Shown here piece by piece: positions 12,890 through 26,930 of a stretch of DNA of 64,000 bases; the stretch's first letter is position 1; each line of letters begins with the position of its first letter. Below the pieces are notes generated by a model that saw only the letters and a list, made by a program, of their open reading frames with translations, did no database searches and had not been told where the DNA came from. Both the position numbers and the translations under genes were made by a program. The stretch is from Tenodera sinensis. Lineage: Eukaryota; Arthropoda; Insecta; Mantodea; Mantidae. The DNA is taken from NCBI GenBank assembly GCA_030765045.1, contig CM060961.1, positions 33,452,805 to 33,516,804 of the forward strand. The letters run 5' to 3'.

Positions 12890-13090
12890 AGAGGTGGAAT
12901 CAGGGCAGAAAAATTCAATGCCATAGCCCGGATTTGAACCGCGGATCTTCCGCTTATCGAACCGCTGCTTCTATCACTAAGCTACCTTGGCCAATTTGCC
13001 AGTACGACATTAAATTCCCCAGCCGATTCGTACTTTTTCCCGGTTAGATCACAAGGAAAACTCACATCAGAGATAAAATACCCTAAGGGC
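12890..13090 (-). mobile_element. tRNA-like SINE, family S5
   Basis: A reversed B-box (GGATTTGAACCGCGGATC) and reversed A-box region (CACTAAGCTACCTTGGCC) give a tRNA-like head on the minus strand. Downstream AAATTCCCCAGCCGATTCGT, CACATCAGAGATAAA and TTTTTCCCGGT match the copy at 24158-24345. It is not a plausible free tRNA gene, because the acceptor pairing is absent and the same flanking sequence recurs elsewhere. Confidence 0.6.
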
Positions 13091-13546
13091 GACTTACAAT
13101 TGTAAGTACTTTATATCCCGGGTTTAAGTAACATTCGATGTGAAAAAGAGTAATTTTATTTTCATTCCTCCAAGTGGTGTAGCTTCCTCTTTCACTAAGT
13201 TCTGAATTGTTTCACATTATTAATGGGAAGAATTCCTTGAAAATACTCATGCGTAAGTTTGAAATATGGTATTTATGCTGATTTCCATTTTTGAGCTCTT
13301 ATTTCTCTAAGGTTTTTATGCGTTCATAGGACCTCGATTTCTATTCCATATTTTTGGTTGAAATTAATATGGTCTTCTATCAAACTTTGACCCATCAGAA
13401 GGCTCAAAACGCCATATTGAAATTCCCAATTGCGGAACAGACTTACACAAACATTAACAAAGGTAACATATTGAAAGTACTTGCATCCAGAGGTTAGTCA
13501 CATCCTTGAAAGATTAAGTTAGAGTTAGGCTGTTCACATACCATAC
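13091..13546. other. No gene recognised
   Basis: AT-rich spacer with no supported feature. Confidence 0.4.
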
Positions 13547-14020
13547 AGTCGCAAATTTTTTACTTTCTCTTCTGCCTATATTAAGCAGAGGAAGTATTGT
13601 ATTCCACTCAAAAATTCGATGTCGAGATTTCACCAGAAATATGTGTTTTGAAGCCCCTGAATCTCCCCAAAAAAGCATTTTAGGAGAATGGTCCGCGTGT
13701 GTCTGTCAGTCTATTAGTCGTCATTGGGCTGCATAACTCAAAAACGAAAAGTCGGCCAAAAACTTAAACTACTTACGTGAAAAACTTTTCGAAAATTTTT
13801 ATTTTTTCAAAAGTGTCTCTTAACGATTCTGATTAAAATGCCATATGTTTAAGATAATTTATGGCATATGAGATGTATGTTTTGAATTTTCTGGCTATAA
13901 CCCATGTAGTGCTGTTTACTCCTTATGATTTTTACATAAATGGAAAAATGTAAGAGGTAGACCAAATCTTACTATACAAAATATGTAGGCCTCCTCTAAA
14001 CACTAAATTTTTTTTCACAG
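13547..14020 (+). repeat. Rep-A copy, 5' half
   Basis: It runs from TTTTTTACTTTCTCTTCTGC through GAAGTATTGTATTCCACTC, TTCGATGTCGAGATTTCACC, GCATAACTCAAAAACGAAAA and AGACCAAATCTTACTATAC. The CA/TG position is short here. It is truncated near 14010. Confidence 0.8.
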
Positions 14021-15936
14021 TTATTTTGATTATGGTGCTCATTATTTCTGTGACTGCTTATTATTGCCTTCAAGTTTTAAGTTCTTGCACTGTTCTTTAA
14101 TTGGAATCATTCTTTTTTTCGGCTCCCCTTTCCTTCGTTTTGTAGCAAGCGCTTGTATAGAGGTTTTCGTAAGATATGCACAAGTATGAAATTTTTGGTT
14201 ACATTGAATTACGAATGTAACATTGTCTAGTAAGGCAATTAAAACTATATTATGGGACTCAGCTGATTGAACTTCGAGGAATTGCTATTAAACCAAATAA
14301 GTACGACTTTTATAATAAATTTAATTTGTATTTATTATTTATTGTAATATTGTTTTCAGCTGTTCCTGCTATTTGTTTACTTTTATGTTCCAGAATTTTC
14401 ATAATGTGTTGTAAAAACGAACTGGCTTTAACTTTAACCGCTTTCACTGCAAAGGATTTCCTAAGATTAAAGTGATTGCGGGTTCTCTTAGCCAAAATCA
14501 GGATGTATTTGGTGATATTCAAAATAAACAGTGTACAAGTAAATCAGTGATGACGTTATTTTTATCAACTGTTATAAGTTTTAAAGCTTGGAGTTCGCAG
14601 GCAGTTGATAAAATTCTTCATTTAGGCAATGATTTGCACTTCAAATCAGTTTCAAATTATAATGATATTGTGCAAAGTCCTCTTACTTCTGTGTGATGAA
14701 GTTTGGCTTCAGGATAATATAATTTATGTCGTAAAAATAACCAGCAGTGGCAGTGATAAATAATTTTGAATTATAAGCGATCATAGCGAGACAGAAAATT
14801 GCAAGAAAAATTTTAAAGAATAATTTAACAGTGCATAGAGAAAGTCATGTGAAAACACCATGTTTTTTATGCAAATAGAATAGAATTTTAGAGCCATCTT
14901 ATAACGTATTTTATCATTGGTTTACTTTACTATACCTATTCTTTTACTGTGTGTAATGGATATTTAACTCTATTAACAGGAAGAATGCGTTCTGTATGAA
15001 TAATTTATAGAAGAATGAGCACAGACTTTCAAAGTTATTACAGAGCTAACCATGTTTCGAAAATCTGGATATTACTATAACCAATTAATATATGTTTATT
15101 TTTTGTATCACTCTTTTGATTTTAAATGCATAAATAACTTACGCTGTTATAATTGGGGCAGCTTTATTGCAGCAAATGGAAAAATAAATAAATTGTATTG
15201 TGCCTGCAATGAATATTTAAAGGAATAGGGGATGTTTATGTAGATTAGCAGCAAGTAAATAGAAAAATACGATTTTTATATAATAGTAGATATGTAAAAG
15301 AGTGAGAAGAAAACAGTCATGTGAACTCAACTATCACGGTGTTTTATTTATATTTAATATTGTTTCCTTGTAGCGTCTTTTGCAAGCTTCAAAATAATAT
15401 AAGTTCAGCATCTAAATGGACTCAAATAACCATTAACTGATTAGCTGCATTAAATGGTTATTAAACGTGGCACGTATGAAGGCCAACTTCTTAGAAACAA
15501 TGCGCAGTTCAGGTAGAGGATGTGGTTCAGTGCAAGTTGAGGCCACGGTCCTTCCAAGAGCACCTTGTCTTACGTAACCACCCTGCAGAAAGGATGACCT
15601 GACCATGGACATGAAACTATGTATGCTTCATCCTTTGTTGACCACTCTCGCTCTGGAATCTGCATTTTCATCGTCATTTACACACTACTCAGCTACCAAT
15701 TACAGGTTATGTAAAGACAGAAAACATAAACATTCCACAAGGTTAAGGTTTTTTATTCTACAGAAACATTATATAAAGCAAAATCAGGACGTGGGAGAAT
15801 ATGTCCATGGAAGCGCTGATTCAGCGCTCAGTATGTTTTGTATTGACAGCAGCCATTTCATATCGATCTATTTCTATCTTCGAATCTATGGACAATTAAT
15901 ATTTTGGCTTAAATGGGTAGTTTTACCGTCTCAACC
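14021..15936. other. No gene recognised
   Basis: AT-rich. Open frames at 14310-14522, 14472-14696 and 15605-15979 have no recognisable motif and look like chance frames. Confidence 0.4.
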
Positions 15937-16250
15937 ATTACCTAAAAGGCAGAGGAAGAATTTTTTCAATAAAACATAGCACATCAAGATTTCGCCGGAA
16001 ATACCCCTTTTGAGGCCCCGTAAATTAAGAGTTGTTTTCGAAAAAGAGCCACGTGTATGTGTGCCTGTGAACAGTGGTATAACCCAATAATAAATGTCGG
16101 ATGAACACCAAAGTTTGCATTTAAGTTCATTAACTTCTACAATGCGACATTTTCAAAAAATTTCCCCTCCCTCAAAGTACTTTTTACTTCGAACGTTTTT
16201 CAAAATATTGATTTTCTGAAAAATGGTTCTAACGATTTTGGTTAATGTAA
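15937..16250 (+). repeat. Diverged Rep-A fragment
   Basis: GGCAGAGGAAGAATT, ATCAAGATTTCGCCGGAAAT, TTTTGAGGCCCC and GTTCTAACGATTTTGGTTAA occur in Rep-A order. Confidence 0.55.
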
Positions 16251-16868
16251 GTAGAGAACTAATTTCATTTAACTTATTTTGTATAATTAGCCAGGCCATT
16301 ATTGGTATAACATTTTCAATACTTTCTCATGCTTTTATAGGGCTGCCGGTATTCATTTGTTTCTCGTAATGTTATGGAAAGAGAATGAAGTTTCAAGCCC
16401 GGTATATAGCGACCAGCTTTTAAACATCTGTCTTTCAATTCAATTTCCTTTAACCACTTGTGTCATTTAATGTGATATGGACAGAAAGATAATTACCCAG
16501 TTTCTAACTTGGATGTTGCCTTTTATACCACGCAGGTGAGTTTTTTAGATTGGTACTCCCTAATCATGATTAAACACCATTTTGTAGTACTGCAACCCAA
16601 GTTCTTGAACTCCTCTACTAAATTCAATCAGGACATATCATGGGAGTTGTGAATGTAAACTGCTGCACAAATGAACGCCTGTGGCAGGTTCGGCGGTGTC
16701 CATAACCTAAGAACGTAACAGTTGAACGTGTAAACACTATTCACATGACCATCTCTAGGTCAGTCCTGGTAGATCGGAATTGGGAGTTTCTTAGACTCGT
16801 TCCCTCAACTAGCCTCTGCATCAGGGGTGCCCAAAACTTCAGTTAAAAAGTACTTCTTAATCTCTCTA
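16251..16868. other. No gene recognised
   Basis: Spacer between two Rep-A copies with no supported feature. Confidence 0.4.
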
Positions 16869-17007
16869 AGGTTTTACTTTCTATACTATTTAACTATAGC
16901 AAGCAGAGGAAGTATAACAGTAAATCAAAAAATTCTATACATTTCAGCGGAAATATACGTTTTGAATCACCTGAAGCAAAATAAAGCACATTTTTAAAGA
17001 AGTGTGT

Positions 17008-17079
<72 letters not shown>

Positions 17080-17276
17080 AAAAACTAATCGTCGGTTAAA
17101 TACAATCTTAGTGCTTACGTTTAGTGTTTAGTGATCTTCATTCCAAACTACCCCTCAAGAAAATAAAACATTAATTTTTTATTTTATCAAAATATTTATA
17201 TTGATGTTGAATAAAATGTCATATATTTAAGATGTAGATTGCATATAAAACGCATATCTTGAACTTTCTGAGAAGA
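16869..17276 (+). repeat. Rep-A copy with expanded TG microsatellite
   Basis: TTTTACTTTCTATACTATTT, GCAGAGGAAGTATAAC and CATTTCAGCGGAAATATACG mark the start. The internal TG site has grown to about 76 bp (17002-17077). The copy continues to GCATATCTTGAACTTTCTG and then breaks off. Confidence 0.75.
17002..17077. repeat. (TG)n microsatellite inside Rep-A
   Basis: A nearly pure TG run with one TA interruption, at the same internal Rep-A position that is short in the copies at 13547 and 18107. Confidence 0.9.
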
Positions 17277-18106
17277 GCCGGTGAGGAGCTCTACATTCTG
17301 ACCACATCCCACCTCCAGTACTGCACCCCATTCACGACGATTGTGGTCGGGCGGTAGGATGGGCTGTTGTAGCACGGGGTTACGTTATATTATAACTCTA
17401 ACATTTATCTATATGAGGCTTCCTTACACACAATCCCAAGGTTTGTGACTAGCAGCGAACTGAAACCTAAGAAATCGCGAAATGTAAATCAATTATAAAC
17501 TAATGTCAGCCTTAAAAGGTGCTGATACAATTTCCTCATACTCCTAAATAACAGTATCTTAATTCCCTGTATTCAATGGCCTGTGAGGACTTTTATGCTC
17601 ATTCAAGTTCATGTTTATGTGTGCCATGTATAAGTAAACCCACTTCAAAACGAGGCCAGCATAGTACTCGCAGTTGCACTTATATTACAAAGAAGGGACT
17701 GGTTTATGTGTACAACGTCACAGAAGTTGTTCGGCCATTGACTTCGTTATATAACGTACACCCAATGTTGTGCTGAACTCTTTCAAAGTCACCTGCATGT
17801 CTGGCTTCATAAGATAGCAGAGGAAAATTACATCTCGCAATAACAGTTTGCAATTTCACCTGCTGTTTGAATAAAAAATGTTTTCTGCACTAAGGTGATT
17901 CGTAGTCAAATCCCTAAGGACGTGAGCATTGACGTCTTAGGTTTAAATTATTTGGTTTCAACTCATAATTATATATAAATTAAAAATTTACAGTTTCATA
18001 TCACATGACCAATGTTTTGGTTTATATCAATATTAAAAATACAGAAAACATGAAATTCAAAATTTCAACAGCTCCTGTACCATTGGTTCTATAGGACTCA
18101 CTCTCT
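17277..18106. other. No gene recognised
   Basis: The segment near 17280-17370 is slightly GC-richer, but there is no motif. The open frame at 17576-17776 is short and unrecognised. Confidence 0.4.
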
Positions 18107-18880
<774 letters not shown>

Positions 18881-21054
18881 GAGTTATGACAGAATTAAAA
18901 ATTACAATAAGTAGAATAATGATCTTCACTTAAAATTAATAGAGAAAACGAACACAAAATGATTATAATCGCGAATCTAAAAAGCTGAGCATAGTTGTAA
19001 AGGTTTTGGTAGCATCGCTGTTTAGTTCAGAGCAACCCACAGTCAGTCGAAGTGAACGCATCGTATTCCTTTGGCGTGGAATACAGAAACCAACGAACAC
19101 CAAGATATATTATAGAGAAGCATGTGTAAATACATCACAGTTCTATTTGACTGGTGAATTGTTTTACAATCAACACTGGTGGGTAACATATCAGTGCAAA
19201 TGGTGAAAATATTGGAAACATGTTATCGTCATTAGTGTCATTCTTTCTAAACAAACCCATTCACATCCATGGGGAGATCTCAATGCTCAACAGGCGGCAA
19301 GCGTAAACTAGAGGCATTGGGAGACATTGTCAAGCGGCGTAAAGCATGGTTGCTTCAGACTGTCTAATCAACGTGTGACCTAACGTTAGCTGGGCTTCAA
19401 AATAGTTGCATCGACTACTGTCGAATACGGCTTCAGTTGTATTATTAATTGAAATTTGCTATTAAACAATTTAAATATTAGTTCAATGGGAAGACGCGGA
19501 ATCCTAGTAAATATCAACTTCTACGGCATCCCAGGAATGTTGTTCTTCTCCAACAACTGCAGAATAACCTTTTTTTTTTGTCCACCATTGTCGGTGCTTT
19601 GATTGCACCGAATTGCTCAGCGCATTATCCATAACCATAATAGAATTTGCACGGATGCTTGGCAGAAGGGATATTTGGAACCAGCTCTTAAATTTGTTTC
19701 CATTAGATTAGATTGGATTGTGTTAAGCGAGTTCACAAGTAGCCATATAGGCTCGTGAACACTGAACATGTCAATGAAAATATAATGAACAAAGCAAGAA
19801 TAGTTAAGAAACAAGTGAAATCTGAATTTTAAAGTTTTACTAACCTTTTCCTGCCACGTTCCATTATTCAATTAAATAATTAGTAATGAATGGCATCTTT
19901 TGTCAGTTGTTCAATACATATAAACTTATGTAGCTTTTGAGCAGGTATCAAATGTAATTGACAATGATCTGTCACAAAAGCAGGTAGAAATTACTTACAA
20001 AACTACATAAACATTAATAGGATAATTTGTCACTCGGCTAATCTTGTAGAGAATAACATTATTTTGAGCATAGCAGCAATTTTAAAAGCTTTGAAATTGA
20101 CAACCTTTTCCTTAATATCATCAAATTATACCATAAATATTTTTATAGCAAGAAAATTTAGCACTGGGATGTTGACTGTTGCTCTTTTGTCTAGTGTTTA
20201 TCTCATGATTTTCATTGTTATAATTGTTGCTTGATAGCATATAAACGATTTTAGAATAGAGAATATATACGTGCAGAGTAAGGTTAATATATTCAGTCTT
20301 CCAAAAAAAAAATCTTTACGTGAGCATCTGCTATGAGTGTTGAAAATGATTATTATAACCTTCTTTTGTTTGAGGATTATTAATTTCATAGCCCTTGCAA
20401 CAAAACCGCATACACCAGCAGCGTAAAGCAGAATCGGCCTACGTCCTTTCCCAACTGGCACTTTCATTGGCTCTGTAAGGATCTCATCTGTCCTGAGCTT
20501 TTCGATTGAGTGAAATATTCATGGGGCAAACCAATGAATATACTCGTGCTCCAAATTATTGGCATCCTGCAAATGATGGCGAGAAAAGAAATCCGATTTT
20601 TATTAGAGGAGAAAGTCCAATTATGGGCTAGGGTATTTCGACTGTAGGGTGCTGCGGACTGTTGGAAATAGCTTATACTATATCATCTTCCTGTAGTAAT
20701 GCAAGACACGTGGTTTCGCGCCATTAGCCATCTTGACGCGAGTATGAACTTGGCTTTTCTGAATCACTAGAAAACTTTTGAAAGGTATGAAGTTTTATTT
20801 TTCTACCTTATCCAAGTTAAGTTTGTTGTGTTATACGTTCATTTCGCTTTTGTGTGAAATAGTTGCACTGTTTCCATCCATTATTAAACACGAGGTAAAC
20901 AACAAAGCTAACGAGGTAAATAAGTTTTATCTTTTTAGTGCTTTGTATCGAATATGAATATGGTGTGTGGTGCAAATACGGGCTAGACCACGACATCTAA
21001 AACTAAGTATCTGATTAAGTATGGAAGTACTGAATCTGCACACCACATAAAGTA
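18881..21054. other. No gene recognised
   Basis: AT-rich with short open frames at 19006-19206, 19617-19871 and 20198-20467. None shows a motif I can name. Confidence 0.4.
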
Positions 21055-21510
21055 TCCCAATCCCCATCACTAAAAAGAGAGGAGGTCGGCAATGGAAACC
21101 GCCAATAAAAAATCATTACAGCATCACCCTATAAGAATAAGTTCACTGAGTCCTTGAAAGGGAAGAAACAGACCACAAAAGTAAAAGATGCAAAGAAGAA
21201 ATTAAATTTTAAACAGGCTGAAACATCCAAGAACAAAATGGAAAGCTGCGACTCAGAATCTAATGAAATTGAAATTAATTCTGGATATAGTGACCTTGAT
21301 ACTCCTGTAGGAAAAGTAAACCCAGATGACGATGATTGTTGCTGTTTATTTTGCGTTGAACGCTTTTCAGAAAATACTACAGGAGAACTGTTACATTTAC
21401 TGAATGTACAGATGCAGAAAAAAGTGAATATGTGTGTGATTTCTGCAAATAATATACTTCAAAAGGTACAAAAGAAACGTGTTTAAACTTGCAATAAGGC
21501 CAAATTCTAC
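21055..21510 (+). pseudogene. Fossil pogo/jerky-like DDE transposase C-terminus
   Basis: The open frame from 21154 encodes a lysine-rich then acidic linker (ESCDSESNEIEIN), then DDDDCCCLFCVERFSE. After one frameshift near 21385 the next frame reads TECTDAEKSEYVCDFCK and stops. This is the layout of the C-terminal Cys-rich tail of many pogo/Tigger-like insect transposases: a basic and acidic linker, CxxC, WxxC, then CxxC. Upstream, KRGGRQWKP-like basic residues fit the same linker. The DDE core is absent, so this is a 3' remnant. The assignment rests on the tail layout only. Confidence 0.55.
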
Positions 21511-22064
21511 TATATCGTAGATTTATATTCATAATACAAATATAGATAGCCCGTATTTGGATCCTGTCGTTTAAATTCCATTTTATGTACATATTACTCA
21601 AAATAGTGAATAGTTCGCATGCATTGCTGATAATTTCACCGGATGACTTCAGCATGCTTTTAAATAACCATACTACTTTTTCTGTTAAAGTAATAGTGGT
21701 AAGAAGAGAACTTCTCAAAATATATGCCCAAACAGAAATGGTAGCCTGTATTCGGACCGTCTCATCTATTGTTTTAAAATTAATTTGTGGGTAGCTTTAA
21801 TCTCTATGTACTTTCACCAACGATTGGTGAAAATTGAAAGGTATTTGCTCACTTATTTGTTTCAGTTTTATTATATCCACGAACAACATCGACTGATTTT
21901 TCTGTTTAGTTGCTTTATTCGTACATTGCCAATACTTTCTGTTCTTCACATCCCTTCCATATCTACTTCGTAAAAACTTCTCTACACTTTCAACCAGAAG
22001 CCAATATTAAGTGTAGCATAGGGCCACCGGATTATTTTATGGAAATGTAGCACACAATAGTTAA
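21511..22064. other. No gene recognised
   Basis: AT-rich; overlapping short frames without motifs. Confidence 0.4.
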
Positions 22065-22235
22065 AACTCTGATGTGTTGCACTCACATGACTTTCTCTAC
22101 TCTTGTACTAACCATTCTTACAAATTCTTATTCCTATATCTTCTTCGTGTTAGTTGAGATAAACATTTGCAGAAATTATCTCATTGTTTATTTTCTTGTC
22201 GGTGCAAGAGGAATATTAGAATACAGTAGGCTTTC
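22065..22235 (-). repeat. Rep-A terminal fragment, minus orientation
   Basis: TCTGATGTGTTGCACTCACA, TTCTCTACTCTTGTACTAAC, TCTTCTTCGTGTTAG and ATACAGTAGGCTTT match the reversed Rep-A 3' end. It ends close to an S1 SINE. Confidence 0.8.
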
Positions 22236-22255
22236 GTCTTGCAGTGGAAATGCCG

Positions 22256-22468
22256 CGTTGTCACTCAGTCGGTCTGGGTGGCTTGTTGGTTAGATGCTGG
22301 CGTACTGATCCCAAGGTCGTGAGTTCAAATCCGATGCTATTTAAGTTTGCTTAAAAACGACAGCTCCATGTCAGTAAATTAACTGGCATGTAAAATAACT
22401 CCTCCAGGTTGAAATTCCAATACACTGGTGACACGGATATGATGCTGGCAATTGAACAACAACAATAA
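22256..22468 (+). mobile_element. tRNA-derived SINE, family S1
   Basis: GTCGGTCTGGGTGGCTTG, TTGGTTAGATG, AGTTCAAATCC (B-box) and CAGCTCCATGTCAGTAAATT match the S1 copies at 2993 and 39597. No clear target duplication is visible. Confidence 0.8.
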
Positions 22469-22740
22469 ATTAAAATCTCTCATTGAATGTTATTAATGCA
22501 TGAGTATGGTCTTTCTCTGTAGCTGGTACAGCCATGTCGCCATAGGGAGTTGAATTTGGGGCTAATAACCAATTAGGCATTTCTATTTTCCCAGTTTCCA
22601 CGTCTACTGCTGGTTCCTGAAGATGTAGGACATTAGACACTTTTGAAAAGCCCCCCCCCCCCCACCGGACACCGGACAAATGGTTAAAATGTAGGCATAT
22701 CCGGGAATTTCCGGACGTCATGTAACCCTAGTGCAGTAGC
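22469..22740. other. No gene recognised; C13 run
   Basis: Contains a run of 13 C at 22651-22663. CCGGGAATTTCCGGACGTC and TAACCCTAG near 22690-22730 resemble an end of some hAT-like elements, but no partner end was found. Confidence 0.35.
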
Positions 22741-23940
22741 ATAAATAAACAGAACTGACCTAAGCCTCAACAAGACAAGGACGGTCACAAACACCATCAG
22801 AAGAGGAGGAAAAGAGGCATGCCTAATCTACAAAGGGGGAAAATCTGACGTCAGTGAAGAAGTTCAAATATATAGGAGTAACACTGCAGACGACAGAGAC
22901 TACATTTATCAAGGACAGACTGGACACGTACTGAGAGCAATTAGCGGCATAAGGTACTTTCAACAGATGTCACTTCAGATAGCAATGGAACTCTTTCAAG
23001 CGAAAACTGTACTTATGGGCTGAAGCGTGTCGCGAAAAATCGGTCGGTGAAAACTGCCGTCAACATGCTACAGAAGACACCCGAAGAAGCATATAAGGGC
23101 TTAGGAATTCCAGTATGTAAAATAAGCAGTCTGTCTCGTTTGTTTTAGGCTTATCGCTATAACTATAAGTAATACTACTGAAAGATCGCCTTGATCGTAA
23201 GTGTAACACTTTCGAAAACTTCCTTGATTAACCCCAATTACCATCACATTTTCCCAAGCTTTAGACTGGTAAAATGATTTATTACTGACAAGCTTCGTTT
23301 ATTTTAAACCCACTCCATAAACTTTGTCACCATTTTTTAAGAACTCTGTTCCCGAGCTCTCTTCTTCGCCTGTTAAGTGCGCTTTTTCACGTCTAGGCTT
23401 TATCAATGCTCCACACGGATGCCCCAGTACTCAAAATATCGCTGTCTTACTTGTTAATGTTCTGCCACGTTTATTGAGACTTTCCTTCACTCGGAACCAT
23501 TTTATAACACCATTAATGTTTTTCTGTACTGTTGGCGTCTGTCACTGTCACTTCCATCACAACTGCTCAGTCAGTATCAGCGAAACAAGAACAGACAATT
23601 ATATGACAATTATATACTATATGGCCGCTTATTTCCCCGGCCGTTTGTTTCACATATTGGGGCTGGAGAACATATGGACTCATCTAAGTTACAAAAATAT
23701 GGCAGTCCTAGAAAAGATCAAGAGTACATGCCTGAAAAGAGCCCTAGGATCACCCCCTACCTGCTTACATATGTAATGCCTGGAGAGCTGCCGTTTGTAC
23801 AGTACCTGAGATTTCAAGTCTTTGTCCCTTTAACCCGCAGCTATGAGAAATTGTTGCGAGACATGCAAATGAAACGGAAAGAAATATGGGACTTTTACTG
23901 TATGGGTGCGATGATTTACAAAGACTGGACTTAAACCCTT
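22741..23940 (+). pseudogene. Fossil non-LTR retrotransposon (3' part of ORF2), split by a 0.6-kb insertion
   Basis: From 22750 the frame reads LSLNKTRTVTNTIRRGGK, followed after frame shifts by KFKYIGVTLQ-like, RLDTYxxAISGIRYF-like and QQMSLQIAMELFQAKTVL. These are the post-catalytic thumb and C-terminal region of a LINE reverse transcriptase. The reading breaks at about 23030 and resumes at about 23650 with LGLENIWTHLSYKNMAVLEK and KRALGSPP, then YEKLLRDMQMKRKEIWDFY and ends at 23932. The joined order matches one ORF2 C-terminus. The 23033-23650 insert is unidentified. The element is dead. Confidence 0.7.
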
Positions 23941-24157
23941 TACGACCTACGACACAGTGAACAGATTCGCGACATATGGCTTCCATTTAAAAGGGTGCAA
24001 AATTATGAAATAACAGCTGGAAAACGAATGAGAGTGCTTATGGTGGGAGAGTGAGACAGAAATGTCCCGTCATTAGCCCAAAACGAGGTTGACTTATAAG
24101 ATACAAATTGATAACAGGGATTTGGCACACCCAATGAGGACAAATATTTAATATTTA

Positions 24158-24345
24158 TGAGGTAGAACTGGAACTTAAAAATTCAGTGCCACAACTGGGA
24201 TTTGAACCACAGACCTTTCGCTTACCGGGCGGCTGCTCTACCACTGAGCTATTGTGACAAACTGCCAGAAGGGCATTAAATCCTCAAACTAGTTCGTATT
24301 TCTCCTGGTAAACTACAAAGGCAGTCTCACATCAGAGACAAATTA
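24158..24345 (-). mobile_element. tRNA-like SINE, family S5
   Basis: Reversed B-box GGGATTTGAACCACAGACC and reversed A-box CACTGAGCTATTGTGAC give the tRNA head on the minus strand. GCATTAAATCCTCAAACTAG and CACATCAGAGACAAATT match the copy at 12890. Confidence 0.65.
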
Positions 24346-24447
24346 AACTTTGCCCACACACGGCTTGTGTGTTTAAAAACAACAGTAAGTTTGTTGGCAT
24401 AAATAAATAATAATTTAATATTTAATTTAAACCAAAAAATCAGGGAG

Positions 24448-24640
24448 CACAAAATGAAGTGGCAAGAGCATATCTCCGTAATGCCAGAAGCAAGACTTAC
24501 CGAACAGGCCTTGCAGTACAAACTAGTTGATACGAGTGAAGTTGGAAGACCAAGGAGAGGCTGGAAAGGTCCCTTCTGATTCGAAACAGATCTACCTGGC
24601 CTATCTTTGGGGTTTGTGATGATGATAATGATGATGAATG
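24448..24640 (+). pseudogene. RTE-like LINE 3' end with TGA-type tail
   Basis: The frame KMKWQEHISVMPEARLTEQA followed by YKLVDTSEVGRPRRGWKG is the conserved C-terminal signature of RTE-type and similar LINEs (HVxRMxxxR..., GRPRxRW). It is followed by a simple-sequence tail GATGATGATAATGATGATG, as RTE-type elements often have in place of poly(A). Only about 55 codons remain. Confidence 0.65.
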
Positions 24641-24941
24641 ATGGCAAATATATTAGCATAAAATTCAACATTTCTTCCGCAGCGTGTGCTAGCCGACCAA
24701 CGAAATTGCATCTCATTGGGAAGGCGTAATGAAGGAGTAAAGATGAAAACCTGGACTTCTTGAAAAACCTTAGATGTGTGCGCACGCCGAAATCGCCAGA
24801 CAAGTACGCGCCGAATTAGCGAGACGAAGGAAGCTCAGTGCCGAAGATACGTCATGAATAAGTAACCGGTAATGGTCTTTAAAGTATTCAACATCGACAA
24901 ACTTCGCTTAAGGGTCGAGCTACGAAAACCTGTGTTTATAA
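24641..24941. other. No gene recognised
   Basis: Spacer between the LINE tail and the TG microsatellite. Confidence 0.4.
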
Positions 24942-25959
<1,018 letters not shown>

Positions 25960-26400
25960 TAGTTGAATAATGGGTGGACCAATAAGAACGCCAGTTTTTA
26001 ATTTCCCGCTATCATTTTATGTTTCATAGGAACAATTTGTTTTATGTGTTTAGTATTCAATATTTCGTTATCACAGAACGCGGCAGAAACCGTGCGGCTC
26101 TCATTCGCCATAATGCATCTAATGAGGCAACAGTTCGTAGGTTAATGTCAAAATTTGAGACGACAGACTCGACTGTAGAGATCAAAACTCCAGTGAGCCT
26201 GTTATGTACAACGCAATCGTGCGTGATAGTGTTACCGTGAGTCCACAAAAATCAATTTGTTGTCATTCACAACAGTTGGGCAGTGAATTCTTAAAATTGC
26301 AAGTTTATAAAAGTATTCCTGAATAACACCAGAACTGAAGGAACAGATTCGAAATGTCATCGCGCAAACGAGAGCCATCTGTCTGTAGATGATATATTTT
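25960..26400 (+). pseudogene. Fossil Tc1/mariner-like transposase N-terminus
   Basis: One frame (from about 26065) gives ERGRNRAALIRHNASNEATV then RRLMSKFETTDSTVEIKTPV, a helix-turn-helix DNA-binding region of the insect IS630-Tc1-mariner type. After a frameshift the next frame continues NAIVRDSVTVSPQKSICCHS and QQLG, matching the usual second helix-turn-helix. A third frame near 26325 reads PELKEQIRNVIAQTRA, a segment that lies near the C-terminus in such proteins, so most of the catalytic core has been deleted. Non-functional. Confidence 0.7.
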
Positions 26401-26930
26401 ATTCATATATTGATACATGCAAAGCAAATCGTGGGGGACATATTTCAAATGTAAATTTTTATACGTGATATTTTTATACGTAATGGCAACATACATATTT
26501 TGTTTTGATATTGAAATATGCCACATTTCATGTAAATAAAGTATTTTATTCAGTAGTTGAAAACCGGCGTTACTACTGGTCTACGGTTTACAATATACAC
26601 AAGATATAAAATATACTTAGAAGCTTAATTTACATCCTTTTGATAATCAGTAAAAAGAAATTATTGAAAATACTACACTTAAAACAAAATAACTTATCTT
26701 ATTTCAAACATTACTGCAGGAAATATGCCAATAGGCTTTTCTCATTTATAGTCCCCTTCTAGTATAGCCATTTTCTAAAATGTGTATACGTATTTTCATA
26801 CCCATTTCTAGATTTTTCAAATCAATAACGCGCAATCAATTTTCCATGTCTCCCGAACAACTGCGTCATCACAATCGAGATTTTTTTTTTTTTTTTTTGG
26901 GGGGGGGGGGTGATCGTCTCTAGTACTATT
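26401..26930. other. No gene recognised; T18G12 homopolymer junction
   Basis: AT-rich, with T18 (26881-26898) directly followed by G12 (26899-26910) just left of the LINE fossil. Confidence 0.5.
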
